The position numbers and the translations under genes are program-made. DNA of 64,000 bases from NCBI GenBank assembly GCA_963678585.2, contig CAXXGA010000002.1:2852001-2916000 (forward strand). Direction: 5' to 3'. Of this stretch, positions 25,864-32,743 are shown piece by piece (position 1 is the stretch's first letter; each line of letters starts with the position of its first letter). The notes beneath the pieces are model-generated. The model was not told the origin of the DNA. It did not search any database and saw only the letters and a list, made by a program, of their open reading frames with translations. The stretch comes from Breoghania sp963678585 (GTDB taxonomy: Bacteria > Pseudomonadota > Alphaproteobacteria > Rhizobiales > Stappiaceae).

Positions 25864-26358
25864 TTGTTTTTCGTCCGTACTGCTTCCCGACAGGATCTGG
25901 AAGCGATTTCCGCACTCCTGTCCCAGACCTGGCACCACACCTATGACGGCATTTACGGGGCCGAGAAGGTCAGCGAGATCAGCGTGTCCTGGCACGCCCC
26001 CGACACGATGGAAGCGCGGCTGGACAAGCTGAACGCGGAATTCATCGTCGCCGACGACAGCAACCGCCTCGGCGGAGTGGCCTATGCCGCCATGGATCCG
26101 TCTGAGGCCAAGGTCGCCGTCCTGCACCAGCTCTATGTCCACCCCGATTGTCAGGGCGAAGGGATCGGCTCGGATCTGCTTCAGGAAATCGCCGAAGCCT
26201 TCCACGATGCCACGACCCTGCGGCTGGAGGTCGAACCCGCCAACGAAAGGGCTGTCGCCTTCTACGAGGCCCGCGGCTTTTCAAAAACGGGAAGCACGCA
26301 AAGCTGCGGCGGCGACAGCGGCATCCCCGCCGACATCTACGAGCGCCGGCTTCGCTGA
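25864..26358 (+). CDS. GNAT family N-acetyltransferase
   Basis: A 164-residue acetyl-CoA-dependent acetyltransferase of unknown substrate. The family core is complete: VRTASRQDLEAISALL at the N-terminus, LHQLYVHPDCQGEGIGSDLL with the acetyl-CoA Q/G-x-G-x-G loop (about 85-100), and the C-terminal NERAVAFYEARGF motif. The TTG at 25864 was chosen because GGAG lies seven bases upstream and the domain begins immediately; a frame extended to 25672 would add about 64 residues without similarity. It belongs to the small insert between ruvC and yebC. Confidence 0.85.
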   Translation: MFFVRTASRQDLEAISALLSQTWHHTYDGIYGAEKVSEISVSWHAPDTMEARLDKLNAEFIVADDSNRLGGVAYAAMDPSEAKVAVLHQLYVHPDCQGEGIGSDLLQEIAEAFHDATTLRLEVEPANERAVAFYEARGFSKTGSTQSCGGDSGIPADIYERRLR

Positions 26359-26413
26359 GGATGGTTTGGAGACCGGCCGTCAGACGTCCGGTCGGCTTGC
26401 CGCGGACGCAGAT

Positions 26414-26878
26414 CTAGCTTTCGGACCTCAGGCCCAGCTCCTCGCGCAGCGCCACGATTTCCTCGTGATAGTCGCCGAGCGAGTAGGAATCGATCACGAA
26501 ACTGATGCCAAGCGCGGTCGCAAGCCGCTGCGCATGAAAAGAGAGTTCCCAATTGAAGGATTCAAAGCAATAGGCGACGCAGACGATCTGCGTTCGAAAC
26601 CGCGTGCCGGTGCCAAGCACAGCGTTGCGATGCGGCTCAAGCCGTTTCAGCAAGGTCTCGATATGGTCGTTCAGCGGCTGTGTGTCGTCGAGGCCGCTGT
26701 CGAGCGCCCAGACCGAGGAGCGACGCGTGAATACCTTGCCGTTCCGCTCGTAAGGCTCGCCGAGACACCAGCAACGGTCGGGCGTCAGGTCGAGTCGCGA
26801 AGAAACCCATGAAGGTTCGTCCGTCCCCTCTGCCCGAAAGTATGCGTATTGACGGTCGGTCTGTGTTGGGGATGCCAT
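26414..26878 (-). CDS. DUF4279 domain-containing protein
   Basis: A 154-residue cytosolic protein. The pattern of an early LTPDRCWCLGEPYERNG, a middle SSVWALDSGLDDTQPLNDHI and a helix ETLLKRLEPHRNAVLGTG resembles the DUF4279 family, a set of uncharacterised small proteins, some near toxin/immunity genes. There is no signal peptide or membrane segment. The ATG at 26878 is preferred to one four codons earlier, but this is uncertain. It is convergent with the GNAT gene. Its function is unknown. Confidence 0.65.
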   Translation of the reverse strand: MASPTQTDRQYAYFRAEGTDEPSWVSSRLDLTPDRCWCLGEPYERNGKVFTRRSSVWALDSGLDDTQPLNDHIETLLKRLEPHRNAVLGTGTRFRTQIVCVAYCFESFNWELSFHAQRLATALGISFVIDSYSLGDYHEEIVALREELGLRSES

Positions 26879-26935
26879 TTGAACTTCCAATGTCGCGGTC
26901 AGGAAATAATAAGCTCACGTCCCCCCAAAAGAAAA

Positions 26936-26956
26936 GGCGGGACCCATGGTCCCGCC
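26936..26956 (-). terminator. Rho-independent terminator of yebC
   Basis: A 9-bp stem GGCGGGACC/GGTCCCGCC with a three-base loop, followed on the minus strand by TTTTCTTTTGGGG. It lies 30 bases after the yebC stop. Confidence 0.8.
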
Positions 26957-26986
26957 TCTTGATATCACCAGCCAAAGTCCGCCGCC

Positions 26987-27736
26987 TCAGGCGGCCGTGA
27001 GCTTCGCCATGACTTCGTCGGAAACCTCGAAGTTCGTATAGACGTTCTGCACGTCGTCGTCGTCTTCGAGCATGCCGATCAGCTTCATCAGCGTACCGGC
27101 CTTTTCCTCGTCCACCTCGGTGTTGTTCTGGGGCTTCCAGATCGCCTTGATGGTCTCCGCCTCGCCGAGATCGGCTTCCAGCGCCTTGGACACGTCGCCC
27201 AGATCCTCGAAAGCGCACAGGATGGTGTGAGCGTCTTCGTCGGACTGCACGTCATCGGCGCCCGCCTCGATGGCGGTTTCCAGAACGCTGTCGGCGTCGC
27301 CGACTTCCGGCTTGAAGACAATCTCGCCGACCCGGTCGAACATGAAGGCGACCGAACCCGTCTCGCCCATCGCGCCGCCGCACTTGGTGAAATAGGAGCG
27401 CACGTTGGAAGCGGAACGGTTGCGGTTGTCGGTCAAGACCTCGACGATCACCGCGACGCCGCCCGGGCCGTAGCCCTCGTAGCGGATCTCTTCGTAGGTG
27501 TCGGCGTCACCGGCCTGGGACTTGTTGATCGCCCGCTGGATGTTGTCCTTGGGCATGGACTGCGCCTTGGCGTTCTGGACTGCCAGGCGCAAGCGCGGGT
27601 TGCCGTCGATATCCGGGCCGCCGACCTTCGCGGCCACCGTGATTTCCTTCGACAGCTTGGAAAAGAGTTTCGAGCGCACCGCATCCTGACGGCCCTTGCG
27701 GTGCATGATGTTCTTGAACTGTGAATGTCCGGCCAT
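26987..27736 (-). CDS. yebC: YebC/PmpR family DNA-binding protein (TACO1-like)
   Basis: A 249-residue conserved cytosolic protein. YebC homologues act as transcription regulators in some bacteria and help ribosomes through proline stretches in others. The N-terminus MAGHSQFKNIMHRKGRQDAV and the region NKSQAGDADTYEEIRYEGYGPGGVAV are diagnostic; an acidic C-terminal half follows (QSDEDAHTILCAFEDLGD). In related genomes yebC is directly upstream of ruvC; here three accessory genes lie between. It has its own terminator. Confidence 0.95.
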   Translation of the reverse strand: MAGHSQFKNIMHRKGRQDAVRSKLFSKLSKEITVAAKVGGPDIDGNPRLRLAVQNAKAQSMPKDNIQRAINKSQAGDADTYEEIRYEGYGPGGVAVIVEVLTDNRNRSASNVRSYFTKCGGAMGETGSVAFMFDRVGEIVFKPEVGDADSVLETAIEAGADDVQSDEDAHTILCAFEDLGDVSKALEADLGEAETIKAIWKPQNNTEVDEEKAGTLMKLIGMLEDDDDVQNVYTNFEVSDEVMAKLTAA

Positions 27737-27965
27737 GAGCTACCTGGCATATCGTTTAAGGGAATTCGCCGCCACGCGGGTGCGCGGTGCCGGGAACCGG
27801 CTCATCTCGCGCACACTTCGCCCGGCGGAATTGGCATCAAGGGGCGCTTATAGTTCGGGACGCCGCGGAAATCCAGCCAAGGGGCCGAATCATTACCCAA
27901 AAGGGCGGTCGATCACGGCAAAAACCCCTATTCGCCCGCTTCCTTCCGCGTTCGCACCCGCCGCG

Positions 27966-28784
27966 CTACCAGAAATCGGGAACCGCCTGACTGAGCTTGC
28001 CGCCGATGCGCACCGGCGCGACCTTCGTGGCGAGGCCGGTGCGGTCGTCGGTTTCCACCGCCACCCCGCACAATGTCGCCGGTCCGCTCGAGGCGGTGAA
28101 GCGACCGGACGGGATCTTGGTGATGAACCGGTTGATCGGCTCGTCCTTTTCCATGCCCAGAACGCTGTCGTAGTCGCCGCACATGCCCGCATCCGACATG
28201 TAGGCCGTGCCATGTTCGAGGATCTGGTGATCGGCGGTCGGCACATGGGTGTGGGTGCCCACGACAAGGCTCGCCCGCCCGTCGCAGAAATGCCCCATGG
28301 CCTGCTTCTCGCTGGTCGCCTCCGCGTGCATGTCGACGACGATCGCATCGGCCACCTGGCCGAGCGGGCAGGCGTCCAGCTCGCGCCCGACGGTTGCGAA
28401 AGGATCGTTGAGCGCATCCATGTAGACGCGGCCCATGACGTTCATCACCAGCACGTTCGCGCCGTTACGCGCGGTGTAGAGATGCGAGCCGCGGCCCGGC
28501 GTGCCTTGCGGGTAGTTGACGGGCCTGAGCAGCCGGTCCTGCCGGGTGATGAAGACGAGCGCGTCGCGCTGGTCCCACGAATGATTGCCGAGCGTCACCA
28601 CATCCGCGCCCGCATCGATCACGTCCTGACAGATTTCCTCGGTGATGCCGAAGCCCCCCGCCGCGTTCTCGCCGTTCACCACGACGAAATCGAGCGCGTA
28701 ATCCTCGATCAGACCGGGCAGGCGCTCGATCACCACATTGCGGCCCGCACGGCCGACCAGATCGCCCAGAAACAGCAGCCTCAT
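27966..28784 (-). CDS. YmdB-type calcineurin-like metallophosphoesterase
   Basis: A 272-residue cytosolic metallophosphoesterase of the TIGR00282/YmdB family; the Bacillus member hydrolyses cyclic nucleotides and affects biofilm formation. Metal-binding motifs are visible: GDLVGRAGR (about 7-15), VNGENAAGGFG, TLGNHSWD and VVGTHTHVPTAD. The gene follows 5-FCL by 49 bases on the same strand and precedes yebC, a conserved neighbour set. The family name is well supported; the physiological substrate is unknown. Confidence 0.9.
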   Translation of the reverse strand: MRLLFLGDLVGRAGRNVVIERLPGLIEDYALDFVVVNGENAAGGFGITEEICQDVIDAGADVVTLGNHSWDQRDALVFITRQDRLLRPVNYPQGTPGRGSHLYTARNGANVLVMNVMGRVYMDALNDPFATVGRELDACPLGQVADAIVVDMHAEATSEKQAMGHFCDGRASLVVGTHTHVPTADHQILEHGTAYMSDAGMCGDYDSVLGMEKDEPINRFITKIPSGRFTASSGPATLCGVAVETDDRTGLATKVAPVRIGGKLSQAVPDFW

Positions 28785-28833
28785 GCGCCGCCCTCACTTT
28801 TCTTCATGCTTTTCTTGATATTGGCAAAGCCCG

Positions 28834-29415
28834 CTAGGTCCGGCACCGGATCACCCCCGCCTCGGTTACGATCAGATCGAGCGGGTGATCGTGCTCCTCG
28901 AAGGGCACGCAGTCGACTTCCTGCACCGAATAGGCGACCCCGATCAGATGCAGCGCCCGGCCCGCACCGATGGCGGAAATCGCGCGGTCGTAGTGGCCCT
29001 TCCCGTAGCCGATACGGTGGCCCGACCGGTCGAAAGCGGCCAGCGGCACCAGCATCACATCGGGCAGAACCTCCGCCGCTTCCGGCCCCGGCGCAATCGT
29101 GCCGAAGCCCGCATCGACAAGCTCCGCCCCGCGCAGCAATTCGCGAAACAGAAGATGGGGTTCCGCCACCACCGGCAGGCAAAGCCCGTGGCCGCGCTCG
29201 CGAAGCGCGCTCATCAGCGGTCGGGGATCGACCTCGTCACGGATCGGCCAGAACCCGGAGACCATCGCACCGCGCGGAACCTCAAGCCCGTCCACCGCAT
29301 CGGCGATGGCGAGTGACCCCTCGATGCGCGCCGCCGCCGGAATGGCCGCGCGGGCCGCAAGAGCCTTGCGGCGCATCTCGGTCTTGGCAGCGGCGTTGTC
29401 GGCGGGAACGGACAA
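28834..29415 (-). CDS. 5-formyltetrahydrofolate cyclo-ligase
   Basis: This enzyme uses ATP to convert 5-formyl-THF to 5,10-methenyl-THF, recycling a folate storage form. The 193-residue protein has the N-terminal KTEMRRKALAARAAI helix, the family signature GYGKGHYDRAISAIG (about 137-151) and DCVPFEEHDHPLDLIVTE near the end. The gene is commonly placed downstream of 6S RNA and zapA (ygfA/fau position); here two RebB-family genes are inserted between it and the 6S locus. Confidence 0.94.
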   Translation of the reverse strand: MSVPADNAAAKTEMRRKALAARAAIPAAARIEGSLAIADAVDGLEVPRGAMVSGFWPIRDEVDPRPLMSALRERGHGLCLPVVAEPHLLFRELLRGAELVDAGFGTIAPGPEAAEVLPDVMLVPLAAFDRSGHRIGYGKGHYDRAISAIGAGRALHLIGVAYSVQEVDCVPFEEHDHPLDLIVTEAGVIRCRT

Positions 29416-29628
29416 GGGAAAGCCTGCGTGTGGACGGCCTGCACAAAGAGCCGGATGATCAAGGGTGCAACGAAACCGGCCGCCCCCACGAAGTCGTGTG
29501 CGGGGCCGTGACCCTCAAATAGCGTCAACATCCGCCCGAGCGCAAGAAGCCCGGCAATATCGCCCGTTCATGCCGACAGGTCAGGGCCGATGAGGCCGGG
29601 CTAACTGGAGCGAAATGGCAGCGCCGGG

Positions 29629-30390
29629 CTAACCCGGCGTCGATCCGTTGAGGGCGGTCGCCGCTGCACAGACTTCGGTGAAATGCTTCACAGCCGCCTG
29701 ATTCATCTTCTCCACCGCGGCAGCGATGGCCATCACGCCGTCCGCGTCGCCGTCTGCCAGCATCTGGCTGAGGGCAACCCCCATTGCGGTTGTCGCGATC
29801 ACGTTGACGTTGCGCACGTGGGCGGTCGCATCCTGTACGGCGATGGCCGAGGCCTGAGACAGGGACTGGTAGATCTTTCCGGCATTTTTCGTCAGGCCCG
29901 GAACGGATGCGGCACTGGCCTGCATTTGCGCCTCGGCCCCGGCAGCGGCCTGTGCCAGTGTCGCCTGAAGCTTCTCGACGGCCGCTGCGCCGCCTTTGCC
30001 CGCGGGTGCCCCCGCCTGATCCGCGGCCTTGCCACCGGTTTCTGCCGCCGTCTCCCGGTCGCACAGCAACCGACGCACCGCGCTCAGGGTCGCCGCCTGC
30101 CCGGCGATGTAACCGGACTGCTGCGCGTTGGCCGCATTGATCATCGAGATCGCAAGGCTCTGGGCAAAGACCTGCTCTATCGCCGTATCCGCAACGGCGG
30201 CGGAACTGGCCGCTGACGCCGCAGTCACCTCTTCGATCATCTTCAGGTCCTGCCCGGACATATCGCCGTAACCGTTCGCAGCCCTTCCCGCACGCCCCGC
30301 CTCGCCAAGACCGTTCCCGGCATGCGGGCCCGCGCCCTTGGCGGACACGCCCTGCCCGCCCGTTTCGTTCGCCGCCGTTTCCTTCGCCAT
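29629..30390 (-). CDS. Long RebB-family (R-body-associated) protein with two RebB-like segments
   Basis: A 253-residue protein. The N-terminus (1-50) is a Gly/Ala-rich disordered region. A first RebB-like helix pair (about 58-108) contains AQSLAISMINAANAQQ then IAGQAATLSAV, matching the spacing of the short RebB's AQATGLLMQNAMNQQQ / LAQAATTQGI. A second segment (about 163-212) contains KIYQSLSQASAIAVQDA and NVIATTAMGVALSQM. An Ala/Gly/Gln linker (112-162) joins them. The ATG at 30390 has AGGAG seven bases before it; upstream in-frame starts (30411, 30417) are weaker. It follows the short rebB by 31 bases. RebB-family proteins are R-body structural subunits; a double-domain form is unusual. 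No secretion signal is seen. Confidence 0.72.
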   Translation of the reverse strand: MAKETAANETGGQGVSAKGAGPHAGNGLGEAGRAGRAANGYGDMSGQDLKMIEEVTAASAASSAAVADTAIEQVFAQSLAISMINAANAQQSGYIAGQAATLSAVRRLLCDRETAAETGGKAADQAGAPAGKGGAAAVEKLQATLAQAAAGAEAQMQASAASVPGLTKNAGKIYQSLSQASAIAVQDATAHVRNVNVIATTAMGVALSQMLADGDADGVMAIAAAVEKMNQAAVKHFTEVCAAATALNGSTPG

Positions 30391-30421
30391 GACCTTCTCC
30401 TCCACGTTCATGACCACGCGC

Positions 30422-30709
30422 CTACTTCGCCCCTTTCGGCGTCACGAACGCCGAAAACGCATTCACATCGGAGGCTGCATCCACGGAATAGATCTCCATG
30501 ATCCCCTGCGTGGTCGCGGCCTGCGCGAGAATGGAGAGTTGCTGCTGCTGGTTCATGGCGTTTTGCATCAGAAGCCCGGTCGCTTGCGCCATCGCCTGAT
30601 AGAGACTGCCCATTGCCATGGCGGGCGCTTCCGCCACCGCGACGACATCCGAGTCGCCCAGGCCGGAAGAAGGGGAACCCGGCGCCTTGCCGAATGAGGA
30701 AGAAGCCAT
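30422..30709 (-). CDS. RebB family R-body (killing-trait) protein
   Basis: A 95-residue protein of the RebB family, the proteins that polymerise into refractile R-bodies: coiled protein ribbons known from Caedibacter endosymbionts and controlled in Azorhizobium by PraR. The diagnostic core is present: EAPAMAMGSLYQAMAQATGL (27-46), then LLMQNAMNQQQQ and ILAQAATTQGIMEIYSVDAA (60-79). The start is firm: ATG 30709 with AAGGAG eight bases upstream. It leads a two-gene unit with the long RebB-like gene. It lacks the extra rebA/rebC/rebD-like genes of Caedibacter in this window. The AT-rich 280-base region upstream probably carries its promoter. Confidence 0.85.
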   Translation of the reverse strand: MASSSFGKAPGSPSSGLGDSDVVAVAEAPAMAMGSLYQAMAQATGLLMQNAMNQQQQLSILAQAATTQGIMEIYSVDAASDVNAFSAFVTPKGAK

Positions 30710-31059
30710 CGGAAATCTCCTTTTCTCGACCACCGCCCGGCAAGAAAAGGCACCGCCTGCGGATCGGCCAATATCAAAACGCACGAAATGAGATGAAAGC
30801 AGCGCCCGAAAAGCAGCGCGCTACGATACAACCTGAAATATTACCTAGCGTTCTAACACCTGAACTCGGAACGACACAAGACGCATGAAGACACACACCG
30901 ATTTTACCGGGAGCAAATCGACTGATCCCGCATTTCCTGCAAATAATAGGAAAATTACTATTTAAATCGAAAGTCCGAATGCCGTGGCGGCGCAACAGCC
31001 GCGAGCGTGAGCCCGGACCGAGGGCCCGGACCGAGGGCCAAGACCGCGAGGCGAGTTTT
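30710..31059. other. AT-rich region upstream of the RebB genes, with a 13-bp tandem repeat
   Basis: From 30770 to 30980 the DNA is AT-rich relative to its surroundings and should contain the promoter of the minus-strand RebB unit. A perfect direct repeat of GCCCGGACCGAGG occurs twice at 31011-31036, close to the probable 3' end of the 6S RNA transcript. No gene was seen. Confidence 0.5.
31011..31036. repeat. 13-bp perfect tandem duplication
   Basis: GCCCGGACCGAGG is present twice in succession, plus three further matching bases. It lies just beyond the candidate 6S RNA. The cause may be slippage; a role is not evident. Confidence 0.7.
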
Positions 31060-31215
31060 CGGCGGAAAGGAAGAGCTGGCGAAGCCACGGCAGCCGTCGA
31101 GAGTTCGATCCCGGGAAACCTACAACGTAGGTGGGCGCCGTTTGACCGGGCCCACGGGCCCGGTCAGGTACAGCTCCCTTAGGGATCAGTAAGGCCCCGG
31201 GGATTGTGTCTGCTA
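31060..31215 (-). ncRNA. ssrS: Probable 6S RNA (approximate ends)
   Basis: 6S RNA binds sigma-70 RNA polymerase by imitating an open promoter. The locus lies between zapA and the 5-FCL side, where 6S RNA is found in most proteobacteria, and on the same strand. On the minus strand a very strong GC hairpin (ACCGGGCCC-GT-GGGCCCGGT) can form the apical stem, flanked by pyrimidine/purine-rich segments (GATCCCTAAGGGAGCTGT on one side, GCGCCCACCTACGTTGTAGG on the other) that could form the central bubble. A complementary CCCGGGAT/ATCCCCGGG pair could close the rod. The ends are estimates and no covariance search was made. Confidence 0.6.
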
Positions 31216-31416
31216 ACGCGAAGCGCAGCAACGCCACCGGCACATATAGGCCGTCATCCCGGACTGTTCCAGAGGAAGAATGCGCATCCGCATTCAAACC
31301 GTGCTCACGTCGCGCAAAGCGGCGCGAACGCAGGGGAAAAGACAGGGGACAAAAGGATCGGACAGGCCGTGCGGCGCGCCTTGAGGAACCGGCCCGCAAC
31401 GTCAGGCCCCGCAGGC

Positions 31417-31794
31417 TCAGACCTGCTCTTCGCGCACCGACTTGTTGAGCGCCTGCGCCAGCGCCTCGATGCGCGCGGCGGCCTCGTCCACGCGGCTCGC
31501 CAGTTCCGATTCGCTCTGCGCGCTGCGATCGAGCACCGCCTCGCGGGATTCGCGCAGACCCGCCAGCTCGCCTTCCAGCGCCTTGATGCGCTTTTCCGCC
31601 TCGCTCAGCATGTCGGTCATCATCACGCCCGCCATCACGGTCAGCCGCTGATCGCCGATTTCGCCGAAACTGGAACGAAGCTGGTCTATGGTCTCGTCGA
31701 GACGACGACCGAGCCCCATCAGCCGTTCTTCCTCGCCATCGTCGCAGGCCATGCGATAGGCGCGCCCGTTGATGGTCACATTGACTTGCGCCAT
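31417..31794 (-). CDS. zapA: Cell division protein ZapA
   Basis: ZapA binds FtsZ and promotes bundling of protofilaments at the division ring. The 125-residue protein starts MAQVNVTINGRAYRMACDDG, the ZapA signature, with EEERLMGLGRRLDETIDQLR next, and ends in a long helical coiled coil (about 60-120). It sits four bases after the DUF4164 gene, and the 6S RNA locus follows, an arrangement common in Hyphomicrobiales. Confidence 0.95.
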   Translation of the reverse strand: MAQVNVTINGRAYRMACDDGEEERLMGLGRRLDETIDQLRSSFGEIGDQRLTVMAGVMMTDMLSEAEKRIKALEGELAGLRESREAVLDRSAQSESELASRVDEAAARIEALAQALNKSVREEQV

Positions 31795-31798
31795 GCCC

Positions 31799-32080
31799 TC
31801 AGCCTCCGTGGCTTTCCAGAACGGTGCGGATCGATTCCATGGCCGATACAAGGCGGCGCGAAACCTCCTTGTTGGCCTGTTCCAGCCGGTCGGACCGCGA
31901 TTCCGCCCCGTCCAGCGTTTCGGCCAGCCGCGCCCGGTCCTCGTTAAGACGCTGAAGCTCGTCCTGAAGCGCCCCCACGGTCTTTTCGCTCGCCATGCGA
32001 CGGTTCACGGCCGCCTCAAGCTGGCCGATGGAAGCCGAAAGTCGCTGAAAAGCCGCATCGAGTTTGCTGGCCTGATTCAT
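31799..32080 (-). CDS. DUF4164 family coiled-coil protein
   Basis: A 93-residue protein that is almost entirely helical with heptads of Leu and charged residues (VGALQDELQRLNEDRARLAE). DUF4164 proteins are typically found directly upstream of zapA in rhizobial genomes and may be ZapB-like division accessories, but the function is unproven. The ATG at 32080 is used because the family begins MNQAS-like; the longer frame upstream has no coding character. Confidence 0.8.
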   Translation of the reverse strand: MNQASKLDAAFQRLSASIGQLEAAVNRRMASEKTVGALQDELQRLNEDRARLAETLDGAESRSDRLEQANKEVSRRLVSAMESIRTVLESHGG

Positions 32081-32743
32081 GGTTTTCCCGTGTGAGAATC
32101 TCTTTTCCGACCGTCTCGCATGGCGGTCCGGCCAAGAGACCGTCTCTGCGAATGCCGCCTGGCACGGGAAACGCCCGCCCCGACCCGAATTTGCCGACAC
32201 CGGTTTTCCGGTGGCCGAAAAGCCGGTTCGCTGTTCCGGCCCACCCTTACCGCGCACGGCGGCGATCAGGGGATACGCCCGAAGGCCCCGCTCTCGCATC
32301 CGTGCGCTACGGCGCGTCAAGATTAGGCGCACGCTCGCCAGTCCGTCAACAATCGCTGATGCTTGCGGGACGATCTTGCCAGATGACATGTAGAAGCGGA
32401 CATCTCCTGTGAACAACCCCGCGCCCGCCATGGGAACGCCCCCATCGAACGTCGTTAACGCGCGCACGGACCGTGCGCGCGTGCGCGGATTCATTCTTAG
32501 GGGCACTTTCCGCCCCCACAGACGCTCCCTGCCGCTAGGTAGTTGCCACAAGTCGTTGCATTGACTCAGGGAAGGTTCCTGCTATTTGTCCTCCCGCCTC
32601 GCAGGGGCGCGTGGTATGGGGTCTTGTCTTCAAAGGCGGGCGCCCTGCTTCAAACCCTAACCTCGGACGCTTGCAGGTGTGCATGAACCGCTTTGGCGCA
32701 TGAGCGCCACGGATGCATGGACCGCACGGGCCACAGGTAACAA
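32081..32743. other. Divergent region between DUF4164/zapA and tkt
   Basis: These 663 bases carry promoters for both directions and a perfect palindrome at 32460-32480. An open reading frame extends through the left part on the minus strand but shows no domain and reads as an upstream extension of the DUF4164 gene, so no gene is called. Confidence 0.5.
32460..32480. promoter_or_regulatory. Perfect 21-bp GC palindrome upstream of tkt
   Basis: GCGCGCACGG-A-CCGTGCGCGC has 10-bp perfect arms around a single central base, about 265 bases before tkt. It could be a regulator site or an RNA hairpin; no T-run follows, so a terminator is unlikely. Confidence 0.5.

Noticed and set aside
31090..31130. 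A tRNA-like T-arm (GAGTTCGATCCCGGG) on the plus strand
   Set aside because: No matching acceptor stem, anticodon arm or CCA-compatible end; the match is the complement of the 6S RNA region.
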